A program made the position numbers and the translations under genes. The notes beneath the pieces were generated by a model. It saw nothing but the letters and a program-made list of their open reading frames with translations. It had not been told where the DNA came from and did not search any database. From Mycobacterium kyogaense (GTDB taxonomy: Bacteria; Actinomycetota; Actinomycetes; Mycobacteriales; Mycobacteriaceae): a stretch of DNA of 64,000 nucleotides. Positions 54,238 to 62,928 of the stretch are shown piece after piece; position 1 is the first letter of the stretch; the number at the start of each line of letters is the position of its first letter. The stretch is from contig NZ_QJUA01000013.1 in NCBI RefSeq assembly GCF_003254575.1, forward strand, positions 1-64,000, written 5' to 3'.

Positions 54238-56529
54238 CTAGGGCCCGATCAGCTTGGCCGGCATCCGATGTCGGCCTGCGGTCTTGACGACTCTGGTCTC
54301 GCTGAGACCGAAGCGGCTGTGCAGCCGCACCATCCACCGCGGTGCCCACCAGTTCACATCACCGAGGATGTGCATGAACGCCGGCAACAGCAGCATGCGC
54401 ACCAGCGTGGCGTCGACGACCACCGCCAGCGTCAGCCCGAGACCGAACATGCGCATGATCGAGACGTCCGAAGCGATCAGTGCGGCAAAGGAAATCGACA
54501 TCAAGAGGGCGGCGGCGGTCACGACGCGACCGGTCTTGGCCAACCCCAGCGCCACCGCTTCGTCATTGCCCGCAGTCGCATAGGCGAGCCGCTGCTCCCG
54601 GATGCGGGAGATCAGGAACACCTCGTAGTCCATCGACAGACCGAACGCGATGCAGAACAGCAGCACGGGCACGTTGGCCACCAGCGTGCCCGTCGACGTC
54701 GTCCCCAGCGCGCCGAGATAGCCGTCCTGGAAGATCCAGACCAGAGCACCGAACGTCGCTGTCAGTGACAGTGCGTTCAGCACAAGGGCTTTGATCGGGA
54801 TCACCACGCTGCCGGTGAGCAGGAACAGCAGGATGAACGTGATGGCGGCCATCACCGTCAGCACCAGAGGCAGCCGCGACATGATGGCCGCGGCGTTGTC
54901 GTGGTTGACCTGCGCGGTGCCGGTCAGCAGAGTCTCGCGGCCGCCCGGGCCCGGCACGGCCGACAGCTGCGCCAACTGGAGCTCGGAGTCCGCGGAGAAC
55001 AGAGGGGCAGAGCTGTTGACGGTCAGGAAGGCGCGATCCCCGGCCACCCCGGCCGGTCCCGACGGCCCGAGCACGTTCAAGCCCTGCGCGAAGGCGCCGA
55101 CCGGCGAGGACACCGACGTCACCCGGAACACCCGTGACAGCTCGGCGGCGTAGCGGGCCATCTCCGCGGGGGGCACTGCCGCGGTGTCGGGCACGACGAT
55201 GGTGACCGCTTGTGTGGTGTCCTCGGCGAAATCGTTGCGCAGCTGATCGCCGATCTGCCGGGCCGAGGCAGTCTCGGGAAGGATGCGGTCGTCCGGGAAG
55301 CCCCACTTGATGCCGAGGAACGGCGCGCCGAGCACCAGCAGCAGCGTGACCGCGGCGATCGCGACCGGGACGGCCCGGCGGGTGCCGAAGCGCCCCGCGC
55401 GATACCAGAAGTTGCGCTCGACGGGCTGGGGCTGCGGCGGCGGCCGCCGCAGGATCCGGCGTGCTCCCCGCCGGATGTCCAGCGCGTCGATGCGGTCGCC
55501 GAGCAGCACGATCACCGCCGGCGTGACGAGCAGCGCCGCCAGCGCGGTGAGAGTCACCACCCCGATGCCGGCGTAGGCGAACGACCTCAGGAAGTACATG
55601 GGGAACAGCGCGAGCGCTAGCATCGAACAGCCGACGGTGACGGCCGAGAACAGCACGGTGCGGCCCGCGGTCGCCATGGTGACGACGAGCGCGTCGTCGA
55701 CACCCGATCCGGCGCGCCGTTCATCGCGGTAGCGGCTGACGATGAGCAGCGTGTAGTCGATCGCCAGCGCCATCCCCATCGCCGCGGTCAGATTCAGCGC
55801 GAAGGTCGACACCTCGGTCGCCAGGGTGATCACCCGCAGCAACGCCAGGCAGCCGACGATCGCCATGATCCCGACTGTCAGCGGCACCGCCGCGGCGAGC
55901 AGACCACCGAACACCCAGACCAGCACCAGGAAGCTCAGCGGTATGACGATGCCCTCGACCAGCAGCAGGTCGTGCTTGGACTGGTGGTTGATCTGCACGT
56001 AGGTCATCGCAGGCCCGCCGGCCGACACGGTGACGCCTTCCCGCGTGCCGACCAGGCCCTGGGCGAGCTCGTCGGCCCGCCGCTGGGCGTCGGTGCCTCC
56101 GCCGTCGATGCCGGCCACGACGAGGCCGGTCTTGCCATCGGTGCTGATCAGCCCGCGGGCAGCCGGCGGCGGCGCGGTCCACGGCGATGTCACCGCCGCG
56201 ACGTCGGCCGCCCCGTCGAGCGTGTCGACGATCTCCATACCCACCCGGCGTGCGTCCGCGCTGCTCGCACCCTGCTCGGAGCGCACGGTGAAGACGAGCT
56301 GCAGGTCACCCTGCTCGAATTCCTGCGACAACAGGTCGGCCGCGCGCGACGACTGCGCGGCCGGATCGCGAAAGCCTGCGGCTGACAGTGACTTGAAGAC
56401 AGGTAGGCCGATCACCGCGGCGCAGCAGACGATCAGGACCGCGACGGCGATGATCCGCTTCGGGGCCGCAAGGGCCAGCAGGGCAATGCGTTGCAGAGGG
56501 CAATCCTTTGCGCCGGCGGTCGAGGTCAC
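54238..56529 (-). CDS. MmpL/RND-family lipid exporter
   Basis: This encodes 763 aa from GTG 56529. Twelve membrane helices are arranged as one helix plus a large extracytoplasmic loop plus five helices, twice. The Asp-Tyr pairs of the proton relay are in MALAIDYTLLIVSRYRDE and FGLSMDYEVFLISRIREQ. It is shorter than many MmpL proteins and lacks a long C-terminal extension. MmpL proteins move lipids across the cytoplasmic membrane. It is convergent with the Rv2047c-like gene, 9 bp away, so it belongs to the same neighbourhood but not the same transcript. Its substrate may be the synthase product. Confidence 0.9.
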   Translation of the reverse strand: MTSTAGAKDCPLQRIALLALAAPKRIIAVAVLIVCCAAVIGLPVFKSLSAAGFRDPAAQSSRAADLLSQEFEQGDLQLVFTVRSEQGASSADARRVGMEIVDTLDGAADVAAVTSPWTAPPPAARGLISTDGKTGLVVAGIDGGGTDAQRRADELAQGLVGTREGVTVSAGGPAMTYVQINHQSKHDLLLVEGIVIPLSFLVLVWVFGGLLAAAVPLTVGIMAIVGCLALLRVITLATEVSTFALNLTAAMGMALAIDYTLLIVSRYRDERRAGSGVDDALVVTMATAGRTVLFSAVTVGCSMLALALFPMYFLRSFAYAGIGVVTLTALAALLVTPAVIVLLGDRIDALDIRRGARRILRRPPPQPQPVERNFWYRAGRFGTRRAVPVAIAAVTLLLVLGAPFLGIKWGFPDDRILPETASARQIGDQLRNDFAEDTTQAVTIVVPDTAAVPPAEMARYAAELSRVFRVTSVSSPVGAFAQGLNVLGPSGPAGVAGDRAFLTVNSSAPLFSADSELQLAQLSAVPGPGGRETLLTGTAQVNHDNAAAIMSRLPLVLTVMAAITFILLFLLTGSVVIPIKALVLNALSLTATFGALVWIFQDGYLGALGTTSTGTLVANVPVLLFCIAFGLSMDYEVFLISRIREQRLAYATAGNDEAVALGLAKTGRVVTAAALLMSISFAALIASDVSIMRMFGLGLTLAVVVDATLVRMLLLPAFMHILGDVNWWAPRWMVRLHSRFGLSETRVVKTAGRHRMPAKLIGP

Positions 56530-56600
56530 CGCCCAGCGTGCGCGTTGATCATGGCCTTCGTCATGGAACCGGCGAATATGTCGGCTGTGTCACGTCTTGT

Positions 56601-58472
56601 TCAGTCAGCGCGCCCGGCGCGTGCCTCGTCGGTGCGGGTCAGGCCGGCTGCGACGAGGAGCTCCTCGTGCAGCGCGAACCACACCGAGTGATAGGAGTCG
56701 ATCAGCGGATGGGTGAACCACTGCCGATCGCCGGCGTGGATGTGCCGCAGTGCGTCCTCGAGTGCGACGCGATAGGACGCCAGACGAGGGAGTTGTGCCG
56801 CCGCGCGGTCGACGACCGGGAGGACCCGGCCGTGGATCCGATCGAGCCGGGCGATCACCGCGGCGTCGTACCCGGTGTCCGTGTGATCGTTGGGTCGCCC
56901 GTCGCGCAGCTGCCAGTCGGTGACGACCGCCTTGAAGTCGGCGTTGACGGCGCAGAAACCGCGGTAGACGTCGGCCAGCACCGCAGAGTCGGCGCCCGCC
57001 CGCTCGGCCGTGAGCAGGTCCCCCAGCCGGGCACGGCCCTGCGGGGTCAGGCGGACGGTCGTCGTCCCGGTCACCAGTGCGGCCGCGGCCAGCTCGTCGT
57101 GACGGGACGGATCGAGCTCGTCGCGCGCCACGCCGCCGGTCATCCGAAGGCGCTGCAGGGTCTCCAGCTCGGTGTCCGGGAGCTGCCCGGCCCCGGCGGT
57201 GCGACGATCCGCCCCGGCCGCGATGTCCTGATACGCCCGCACGTCGGCGTCGACGTCGGCGTCGAGCCAGGATTCGACGTCGAGCGTGCCGGCGAAGATC
57301 TCGCCGGTCGACCCGTCCACGGTGACCTGCAGGCCCTCGAGCGCCGTGGCCGTGCCGGGGCCGCAGCCGACGACAGCGGGCCGGCCGATGTCGCGACAGA
57401 TCACCGCGGCGTGGCTGGCAGGACCGCCGACCTCGGTGATCACCGCGGCGCATGCCAGCATCCCGGCGATGTCAGCCGGGCTGGTCGTCGTGCGGACCAG
57501 GACGATGGGTTCGCGGTCGGCCGCGTCGACGGCGTCGTCCAGGTCGCTGACCGCCCGGCCGGTGGCCACCCCCGGTGCCGCGGGCAGTCCTGTGGCCACG
57601 CGCGGTGCGCAACGCTCCACCGGTCGTCGGGCGCTTGCCCGCACCGCGTCCACGTCCGCAGGTGTGACCCGGTTCAGCAGCTCGGTCTCGTCGAGCACAC
57701 CGGCCGCGTGCAGAGACAGCGCCACGCGCAGCGCGGCGCGCGGGGAGCGGGTCGCGGTGCGCGTCTGCAGCAACCACAGCTGCCCGGACTCGACCGTGAA
57801 CTCGATGTCCTGCATGTCTGCGTAGTGGTGTTCCAGCAGCCGTGCCGCCGCGGCCAGCGCGGCGTGGACGGTCGGCAGCTCACCGGCCAGCACGTGCAGC
57901 GGGGCGCTCCCGACGGTGCCGGACACCACCGCGTCACCTCGGCTTCCGCGACGCCACTCCCCGAACAGCTCGTCGGCTCCGGTGAGTGGATTGCGGCTGA
58001 ACGCGACACCCGCGCCGGAGGTGTCGTCGCACACGCCCGACACCATCGCCTGCACGATGACCGCCGTTGCGGCCGCGTCGCCGAGCTGTCGGTGGCGACG
58101 GTAGGCGACCGAGCGCGGCGCGTCCCACGACGCGAGCACCGCCTCCACGGCAGGCAGGACATCGTCTGCATCGGGGTCGGGATCCACGTCGAGAACCGTG
58201 TCGAGCATCCCGGGCATGGACACAGTGGGACTGCTGCGCACGCTGACCCTGACAGGTCCGGACTGCTGCCGAAGCCACGCCAATCCGGCAGTGACGGCGT
58301 CGGCCAACGGCCCGCGCGCCGTGCAGACGGGTGCCGGCACGCAGAACGCCGGGGGGACGGGTAGACCGAGCCGGCGCATCGTGTCCAGCGACGCCGCCTT
58401 CGCACCGATGAGCTCGGTGGGTGGCTGTGCCCGGCCGTCGAGCAGGACGACCGTCGCGGGATCAGCCGTCAA
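56601..58472 (-). CDS. Pyruvate-phosphate-dikinase-like protein without the PEP/pyruvate barrel
   Basis: This encodes 623 aa from TTG 58472, overlapping the upstream stop by 4 nt. The ATP-grasp half is clear: VRVSVRSSPTVSMPGMLDTV, GVAFSRNPLTGADELFGEW and FTVESGQLWLLQTRTATRS. The phosphohistidine domain follows (SPADIAGMLACAAVITEVG, GGPASHAAVICRDIG; His354). The usual C-terminal TIM barrel that binds PEP/pyruvate is missing and is replaced by about 220 helical residues of unknown type. It could phosphorylate a different acceptor, or pass phosphate to the nearby Rv2047c-like protein. It is co-transcribed with ramB and the AhpD-like gene. Confidence 0.82.
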   Translation of the reverse strand: MTADPATVVLLDGRAQPPTELIGAKAASLDTMRRLGLPVPPAFCVPAPVCTARGPLADAVTAGLAWLRQQSGPVRVSVRSSPTVSMPGMLDTVLDVDPDPDADDVLPAVEAVLASWDAPRSVAYRRHRQLGDAAATAVIVQAMVSGVCDDTSGAGVAFSRNPLTGADELFGEWRRGSRGDAVVSGTVGSAPLHVLAGELPTVHAALAAAARLLEHHYADMQDIEFTVESGQLWLLQTRTATRSPRAALRVALSLHAAGVLDETELLNRVTPADVDAVRASARRPVERCAPRVATGLPAAPGVATGRAVSDLDDAVDAADREPIVLVRTTTSPADIAGMLACAAVITEVGGPASHAAVICRDIGRPAVVGCGPGTATALEGLQVTVDGSTGEIFAGTLDVESWLDADVDADVRAYQDIAAGADRRTAGAGQLPDTELETLQRLRMTGGVARDELDPSRHDELAAAALVTGTTTVRLTPQGRARLGDLLTAERAGADSAVLADVYRGFCAVNADFKAVVTDWQLRDGRPNDHTDTGYDAAVIARLDRIHGRVLPVVDRAAAQLPRLASYRVALEDALRHIHAGDRQWFTHPLIDSYHSVWFALHEELLVAAGLTRTDEARAGRAD

Positions 58473-59011
58473 TTCGGAAAGTCCAGCGGCACCTGCAACG
58501 TCGTGATCGTCGCCGCCAAGCCGTCGTATTGCGCGGCGAGCATGCAGAACTCGATCAGCTGGGGTTTGGTCAGATGTGTCGCCAGCTGCGCCCAGGTCTG
58601 CCGCGAGACACTGCGGGTGATCACGAACTCGTCGGTGGCGGTGATGAGGATGCGCTGACGGTCGGTCAGCCCGTCGGCGTCCGGCCCCTCGAAGATCTTG
58701 GCCTGCGTCTGCTGGTCGACCCCCCGGGTACGGGCCAGCCTGCGATGCTGCTGCAGTTCGTATTCACAGTCCCGGAGATGACCCACGCGCAGGATGACCA
58801 GCTCGGCGTCACGTCCCGGGAGTTTGCTCAGCGCGCCGAGCAGGGCTGCGCTGTAGGGCAGCCACAACAGGAACAGGATGCGGTGCTGTCCCAGCACGTT
58901 GAACAGCGTGAACCGCGGCGCCCTGATGACGCGGGCGCCCACCTTGGCGATCACCCAGTTGAGCGGCCCGAGCTCTTTGAAGCCGCCGGGGGCGATGTGT
59001 CCAGCACTCAT
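58469..59011 (-). CDS. AhpD/carboxymuconolactone-decarboxylase-like protein (Rv0464c-like)
   Basis: This encodes 180 aa from ATG 59011, overlapping the ramB stop (ATGA). AELVILRVGHLRDCEYELQQ followed by HRRLARTRGV has the Glu, Cys and His spacing of the AhpD/CMD active site, with one cysteine of the usual CxxC replaced by tyrosine context (CEYE). A peroxidase-linked or decarboxylase role is possible. Position next to ramB matches Rv0464c in M. tuberculosis. Confidence 0.83.
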   Translation of the reverse strand: MSAGHIAPGGFKELGPLNWVIAKVGARVIRAPRFTLFNVLGQHRILFLLWLPYSAALLGALSKLPGRDAELVILRVGHLRDCEYELQQHRRLARTRGVDQQTQAKIFEGPDADGLTDRQRILITATDEFVITRSVSRQTWAQLATHLTKPQLIEFCMLAAQYDGLAATITTLQVPLDFPN

Positions 59012-60450
59012 TGCTGCCTCACCAGATAGGGGGACACCGTCGAGCGGTGTTCGTCGATGTCGAGCGCGCGGCCCAGCGCGGGGAACGCTCGCTGCGGACA
59101 GTTGTCCCGTTCGCAGACACGGCAGCCCGCGCCGATGGGCGTCGCGGACACCTTGGGGTCACCACTGAGGTCGAGGCCTTCCGAGTAGACCAGCCGGTGT
59201 GCGTGCCGTAGTTCGCAGCCCAGGCCGATCGCGAACGTCTTACCTGGCTGACCATAGCGCGAGGCGCGGCGCTCCACCGTGCGCGCCACCCACATGTAGG
59301 CCCGGCCGTCGGGCATCTCGGCGATCTGCACGCTGATCTTCCCGGGGTAGGCGAACGTTTCGTAGACGTTCCACAGCGGGCAGGTGCCACCGCTGGACGA
59401 GAAGTGAAAACCCGTGGCGGACTGGCGTTTCGACATGTTGCCCGCCCGGTCGACGCGGACGAAGGAGAACGGGACGCCGCGCATCGACGGCCGCTGCAGC
59501 GTCGAGAGCCGATGGCAGATCGTCTCGTAGCTGGTCGAGTAGTAGGCGGAGAGCCGCTCGATGTCGTACCGGAAGTTCTCGGCGACCTCGTGGAACTGGG
59601 CGTAGGGGAGCACCGTCGCCGCAGCGAAGTAGTTGGCCAGTCCGAGCCGGGCGAGTGCCCGGGATTCGTCGCTGGTGAAGTGGCCGTCGTCGGTCAGCTT
59701 GTCGATCAGGTCGCCGTACTCGAGGTAGGCGAGTTCGGCGGCCATCCGGAACACCCGCTGTCCCACCGACAGGTGCGCGGTGATCTCCAACGTCTTGGTG
59801 GCGGGATCGAAGCGGTGCAGCACGCCTTCGCCGAGGTCCTGGCGGCGGATGATGCGCACGCCGTGCACGAACCGCAGCCGGTCGGACAGGTCGCCGGCGA
59901 GCTCACCGCGCTGCACCCGCATCCCGGCCGTCAGCTCCTCGGCGGCGGTGTCGAGCTCGTGGAGATAGTTCTGCCGCTGATAGAAGTAGTCGCGCACCTC
60001 TTCGTGCGGCATGGAGATCGACCCCGTCCCGCTGGCGCCCGGGTTGGCGCCGCCGACGTTGAATCGTCCCTCGGTGGCGGCGGCCAGCTGGGTCGTGGTC
60101 AGTTGGAACCGGCGGTGCAGGTTGACCATCGCGCGGGCGAGCTCGGGGTGCGCGCCGACCATCTCGGCGACCTCGGATGCGCCCACGTCGACGTCGAGGT
60201 CGCGGTCCATCAGGACTTCACGCAGCTCGGCGATCAGACGGGTGTCGTCCTGGGAGGCGAAGAAGGTGGCGTCGACGCCGAACACCTCGGTGATCCGCAG
60301 CAGCACCGCGACCGTCAGCGGCCGAACGTCGTGCTCGATCTGGTTCAGGTAGCTGGGGGAGATGTCGAGCATCTGGGCCAGCGCTGCCTGACTGAATCCG
60401 CGCTCGCTGCGGAGCTGCCGTACCCGCGCTCCGACGTATGTCTTGGCCAC
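59008..60450 (-). CDS. ramB: RamB, acetate/glyoxylate-cycle transcriptional regulator
   Basis: This encodes 480 aa. The N-terminal XRE helix-turn-helix (about residues 8-62) is in VRQLRSERGFSQAALAQMLD followed by ISPSYLNQIEHDVRPLTV. A long ImmA/IrrE-like and DUF2083-type sensor region follows, with C-terminal cysteines in GAGCRVCERDNCPQRAFPAL. Length and sequence style match M. tuberculosis RamB (Rv0465c), which controls icl1 and its own gene according to carbon source. A TACGCT -10 box 8 nt upstream supports GTG 60450 as a leaderless start. It heads an operon with the AhpD-like and dikinase-like genes. Confidence 0.92.
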   Translation of the reverse strand: MAKTYVGARVRQLRSERGFSQAALAQMLDISPSYLNQIEHDVRPLTVAVLLRITEVFGVDATFFASQDDTRLIAELREVLMDRDLDVDVGASEVAEMVGAHPELARAMVNLHRRFQLTTTQLAAATEGRFNVGGANPGASGTGSISMPHEEVRDYFYQRQNYLHELDTAAEELTAGMRVQRGELAGDLSDRLRFVHGVRIIRRQDLGEGVLHRFDPATKTLEITAHLSVGQRVFRMAAELAYLEYGDLIDKLTDDGHFTSDESRALARLGLANYFAAATVLPYAQFHEVAENFRYDIERLSAYYSTSYETICHRLSTLQRPSMRGVPFSFVRVDRAGNMSKRQSATGFHFSSSGGTCPLWNVYETFAYPGKISVQIAEMPDGRAYMWVARTVERRASRYGQPGKTFAIGLGCELRHAHRLVYSEGLDLSGDPKVSATPIGAGCRVCERDNCPQRAFPALGRALDIDEHRSTVSPYLVRQQ

Positions 60451-60458
60451 GTCGAACC

Positions 60459-60464
60459 AGCGTA
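60459..60464 (-). promoter_or_regulatory. Candidate -10 box (TACGCT) of ramB
   Basis: Read on the minus strand, TACGCT ends 8 nt before the ramB GTG. The RamB-like site at 60489-60499 lies about 25 bp further upstream. Confidence 0.45.
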
Positions 60465-60488
60465 GCCGCCTGCTAAGCCGATATTCGC

Positions 60489-60499
60489 AGAATTTGCAC
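60489..60499. promoter_or_regulatory. Candidate RamB site between ramB and the thioesterase gene
   Basis: AGAATTTGCAC resembles the RamB consensus AATTTGCAAA known from Corynebacterium glutamicum. It lies in the 78-bp divergent region and could serve ramB autoregulation. Confidence 0.4.
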
Positions 60500-60528
60500 G
60501 CTGGGCCTGTGTGGCATCATCAGCTTTC

Positions 60529-61323
60529 GTGAGCTTGGCCAAGACGTTGATGCCCGTGCCCGACGGGCATCCGGACGTGTTCGACATCGAGTGGCCGCTG
60601 CGGGTGGCCGACGTCGATCGTGAAGGCCGGTTGAAGTTCGACGCGGCGACGAGGCACATCCAGGACATCGGTACCGATCAGCTGCGCGAGATGGGCTACG
60701 AGGACACCCACCCGCTGTGGATCGTGCGCCGCACGATGATCGACATGATCGAGCCGATCGTCTTCAAGGACATCCTGCGGCTGCGTCGCTGGTGCTCGGG
60801 CACCTCGAACCGATGGTGCGAGATGCGAGTGCGCATCGAAGGACGCAAGGGCGGACTGGTCGAGTCCGAGGCGTTCTGGATCAACATCAACCGGGAGACC
60901 CAGGGGCCGGCGCGGATCGCCGACGACTTCATCGAGGGTCTGCGCCGCACCACCAGCGAGGGCCGGTTGCGGTGGAAGGCCTATCTGACCGCAGGGTCGC
61001 GGCACGATGCCGAATCCATCCGCGACTACCCGGTGCGGGTCAGCGACATCGACATCTTCGATCACATGAACAACTCGGTGTACTGGTCGGTGGTCGAGGA
61101 CTACCTGAACTCCCATCCCGAGCTGATACGGGTGCCTCTGCGGGTGACCATCGAGCACGACCTGCCGGTCGCCCTCGGCGACAAGCTGGAGATCCTGCAG
61201 CACACCTATCCCGCCGGATCGACCGAGAAGTTTGGCGCTGAGCTCAGTGACCGGAGTGTTACAACGCTCACATATGCGGTCGGCGACGAGGTCAAAGCGG
61301 TCGCGGCGATCTTCCCGCTCTGA
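60529..61323 (+). CDS. Acyl-ACP thioesterase-like protein (Rv0466-like)
   Basis: This encodes 264 aa from GTG 60529, the same length as M. tuberculosis Rv0466. It has two hotdog domains: the first has FDIEWPLRVADVDREGRLKF, the second YPVRVSDIDIFDHMNNSVYW, where the Asp/Asn-rich NNxxY segment is the acyl-ACP thioesterase active-site region. It likely releases or transfers medium- to long-chain acyl groups. It is transcribed divergently from ramB and upstream of icl1. Confidence 0.87.
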   Translation: MSLAKTLMPVPDGHPDVFDIEWPLRVADVDREGRLKFDAATRHIQDIGTDQLREMGYEDTHPLWIVRRTMIDMIEPIVFKDILRLRRWCSGTSNRWCEMRVRIEGRKGGLVESEAFWININRETQGPARIADDFIEGLRRTTSEGRLRWKAYLTAGSRHDAESIRDYPVRVSDIDIFDHMNNSVYWSVVEDYLNSHPELIRVPLRVTIEHDLPVALGDKLEILQHTYPAGSTEKFGAELSDRSVTTLTYAVGDEVKAVAAIFPL

Positions 61324-61337
61324 ATCGCTCCACCAAA

Positions 61338-61399
61338 CAGTACGGGCGTACTGACCTGCGATGATCGTTTACCGGCCGGTAACTTCTGAACCGGTTCAG
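61338..61399. promoter_or_regulatory. Three tandem palindromes upstream of icl1
   Basis: The three are CAGTACG-GG-CGTACTG (61338-61353), TTACCGGCCGGTAA (61369-61382) and CTGAACCGGTTCAG (61386-61399). All are perfect dyads within 62 bp, just after the thioesterase stop and 160-220 bp before icl1. They could be sites for several dimeric regulators, or partly a terminator. No cognate regulator can be named. Confidence 0.5.
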
Positions 61400-61447
61400 C
61401 CGGGTGCTGTCTTCGCAATCTTCACAAGTTCGGCTGGCGCGTTGGCG

Positions 61448-61458
61448 AAAGTTTACAA
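61448..61458. promoter_or_regulatory. Candidate RamB/PrpR-type site upstream of icl1
   Basis: AAAGTTTACAA is one base from AAAGTTTGCAA, the core of RamB-like operators. It lies 104 bp before the icl1 start, in a plausible promoter position. Confidence 0.45.
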
Positions 61459-61561
61459 GCGAAACGGGTGGACCTGCGGTTATGCCGTGATGCATCCTCG
61501 TCTCAGCAGTCCGGTGAAGACGCTGGAACGTTAACAACAGTTTGAAGGAGCTGGTCCTCTC

Positions 61562-62854
61562 ATGACCAAGTCGACCGTGGGCACGCCGAAGTCCCCCGAA
61601 CAGATCCAGCACGACTGGGACCACAACCCCCGCTGGAAGGGCATCACCCGCACCTACACCCCTAAGGACGTCGTCGCCCTCCAGGGCACCGTCGTCGAAG
61701 AGGCGACGCTGGCCCGCCGCGGCGCCGAGGTGCTGTGGGAGCAGCTGCACGAGATGGACTTCGTCAACTCGCTGGGCGCGCTGACCGGCAACATGGCCGT
61801 GCAGCAGGTGCGTGCCGGCCTCAAGGCCATCTATCTGTCGGGCTGGCAGGTCGCCGGTGACGCCAACCTCTCCGGCCACACCTACCCGGACCAGAGCCTG
61901 TACCCGGCCAACTCGGTGCCGCAGGTCATCCGTCGCATCAACAATGCCCTGCTGCGCGCCGACGAGATCGCCAAGGTCGAGGGCGACACCTCGGTCGAGA
62001 ACTGGCTGGCTCCGATCGTCGCCGACGGTGAGGCCGGCTTCGGTGGCGCGCTGAACGTCTACGAGCTGCAGAAGGCGATGATCGCCGCCGGTGTTGCGGG
62101 CTCGCACTGGGAGGACCAGCTGGCCTCGGAGAAGAAGTGCGGCCACCTCGGTGGCAAGGTGCTGATCCCGACCCAGCAGCACATCCGCACCCTGACCTCG
62201 GCCCGCCTCGCGGCCGACGTCGCCGACGTGCCGACCGTCGTCATCGCCCGTACCGATGCCGAGGCCGCCACGCTGATCACCTCCGACGTCGACGAGCGCG
62301 ATCAGCCGTTCATCACCGGTGACCGCACCGCCGAGGGCTTCTACCGGGTCAAGAACGGCCTCGAGCCCTGCATCGCCCGCGCCAAGGCCTACGCGCCGTA
62401 CTCCGATCTGATCTGGATGGAGACCGGCACCCCGGACCTCGAGCTGGCCAAGAAGTTCGCCGAGGGCGTCAAGAGCGAGTTCCCGGACCAGATGCTGGCC
62501 TACAACTGCTCGCCGTCGTTCAACTGGAAGCAGCACCTCGACGACGACACGATCGCCAAGTTCCAGCGCGAGCTGGGCGCGATGGGCTTCAAGTTCCAGT
62601 TCATCACCCTCGCCGGCTTCCACGCCCTCAACTACTCGATGTTCGATCTGGCCTACGGCTACGCCCGCAACCAGATGAGCGCCTACGTCGAGCTGCAGGA
62701 GCGCGAGTTCGCCGCCGAAGAGCGTGGCTACACCGCGACCAAGCACCAGCGCGAGGTCGGCGCCGGCTACTTCGACCGGATCGCCACCACGGTGGACCCG
62801 ACCTCGTCGACGACCGCGCTCGCGGGCTCGACCGAAGAGGGCCAGTTCCACTGA
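61562..62854 (+). CDS. aceA: Isocitrate lyase (Icl1/AceA)
   Basis: This encodes 430 aa with an AAGGAG ribosome-binding site about 13 nt before the ATG. The catalytic loop KKCGH places the nucleophilic cysteine at residue 193. Further active-site blocks are [32 protein letters not shown] and [10 protein letters not shown]. It cleaves isocitrate to glyoxylate and succinate in the glyoxylate shunt and also acts on methylisocitrate in mycobacteria. Length matches the short Icl1 form. Candidate RamB and palindromic sites lie upstream, and a strong hairpin follows the stop. Confidence 0.96.
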   Translation: MTKSTVGTPKSPEQIQHDWDHNPRWKGITRTYTPKDVVALQGTVVEEATLARRGAEVLWEQLHEMDFVNSLGALTGNMAVQQVRAGLKAIYLSGWQVAGDANLSGHTYPDQSLYPANSVPQVIRRINNALLRADEIAKVEGDTSVENWLAPIVADGEAGFGGALNVYELQKAMIAAGVAGSHWEDQLASEKKCGHLGGKVLIPTQQHIRTLTSARLAADVADVPTVVIARTDAEAATLITSDVDERDQPFITGDRTAEGFYRVKNGLEPCIARAKAYAPYSDLIWMETGTPDLELAKKFAEGVKSEFPDQMLAYNCSPSFNWKQHLDDDTIAKFQRELGAMGFKFQFITLAGFHALNYSMFDLAYGYARNQMSAYVELQEREFAAEERGYTATKHQREVGAGYFDRIATTVDPTSSTTALAGSTEEGQFH

Positions 62855-62874
62855 GTCGTTGACGCATGACAGCA

Positions 62875-62906
62875 TGAGCCCCGCCTGGCTTCCCGGGCGG
62901 GGCTCA
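62875..62906 (+). terminator. Strong stem-loop after icl1
   Basis: TGAGCCCCGCC and GGCGGGGCTCA form a perfect 11-bp stem with a 10-nt loop, 21 bp after the icl1 stop. No T-run follows, which is the common mycobacterial form. It separates icl1 from fadB2. Confidence 0.75.
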
Positions 62907-62928
62907 TCGCTGCGACGGTAGGAGAGAT

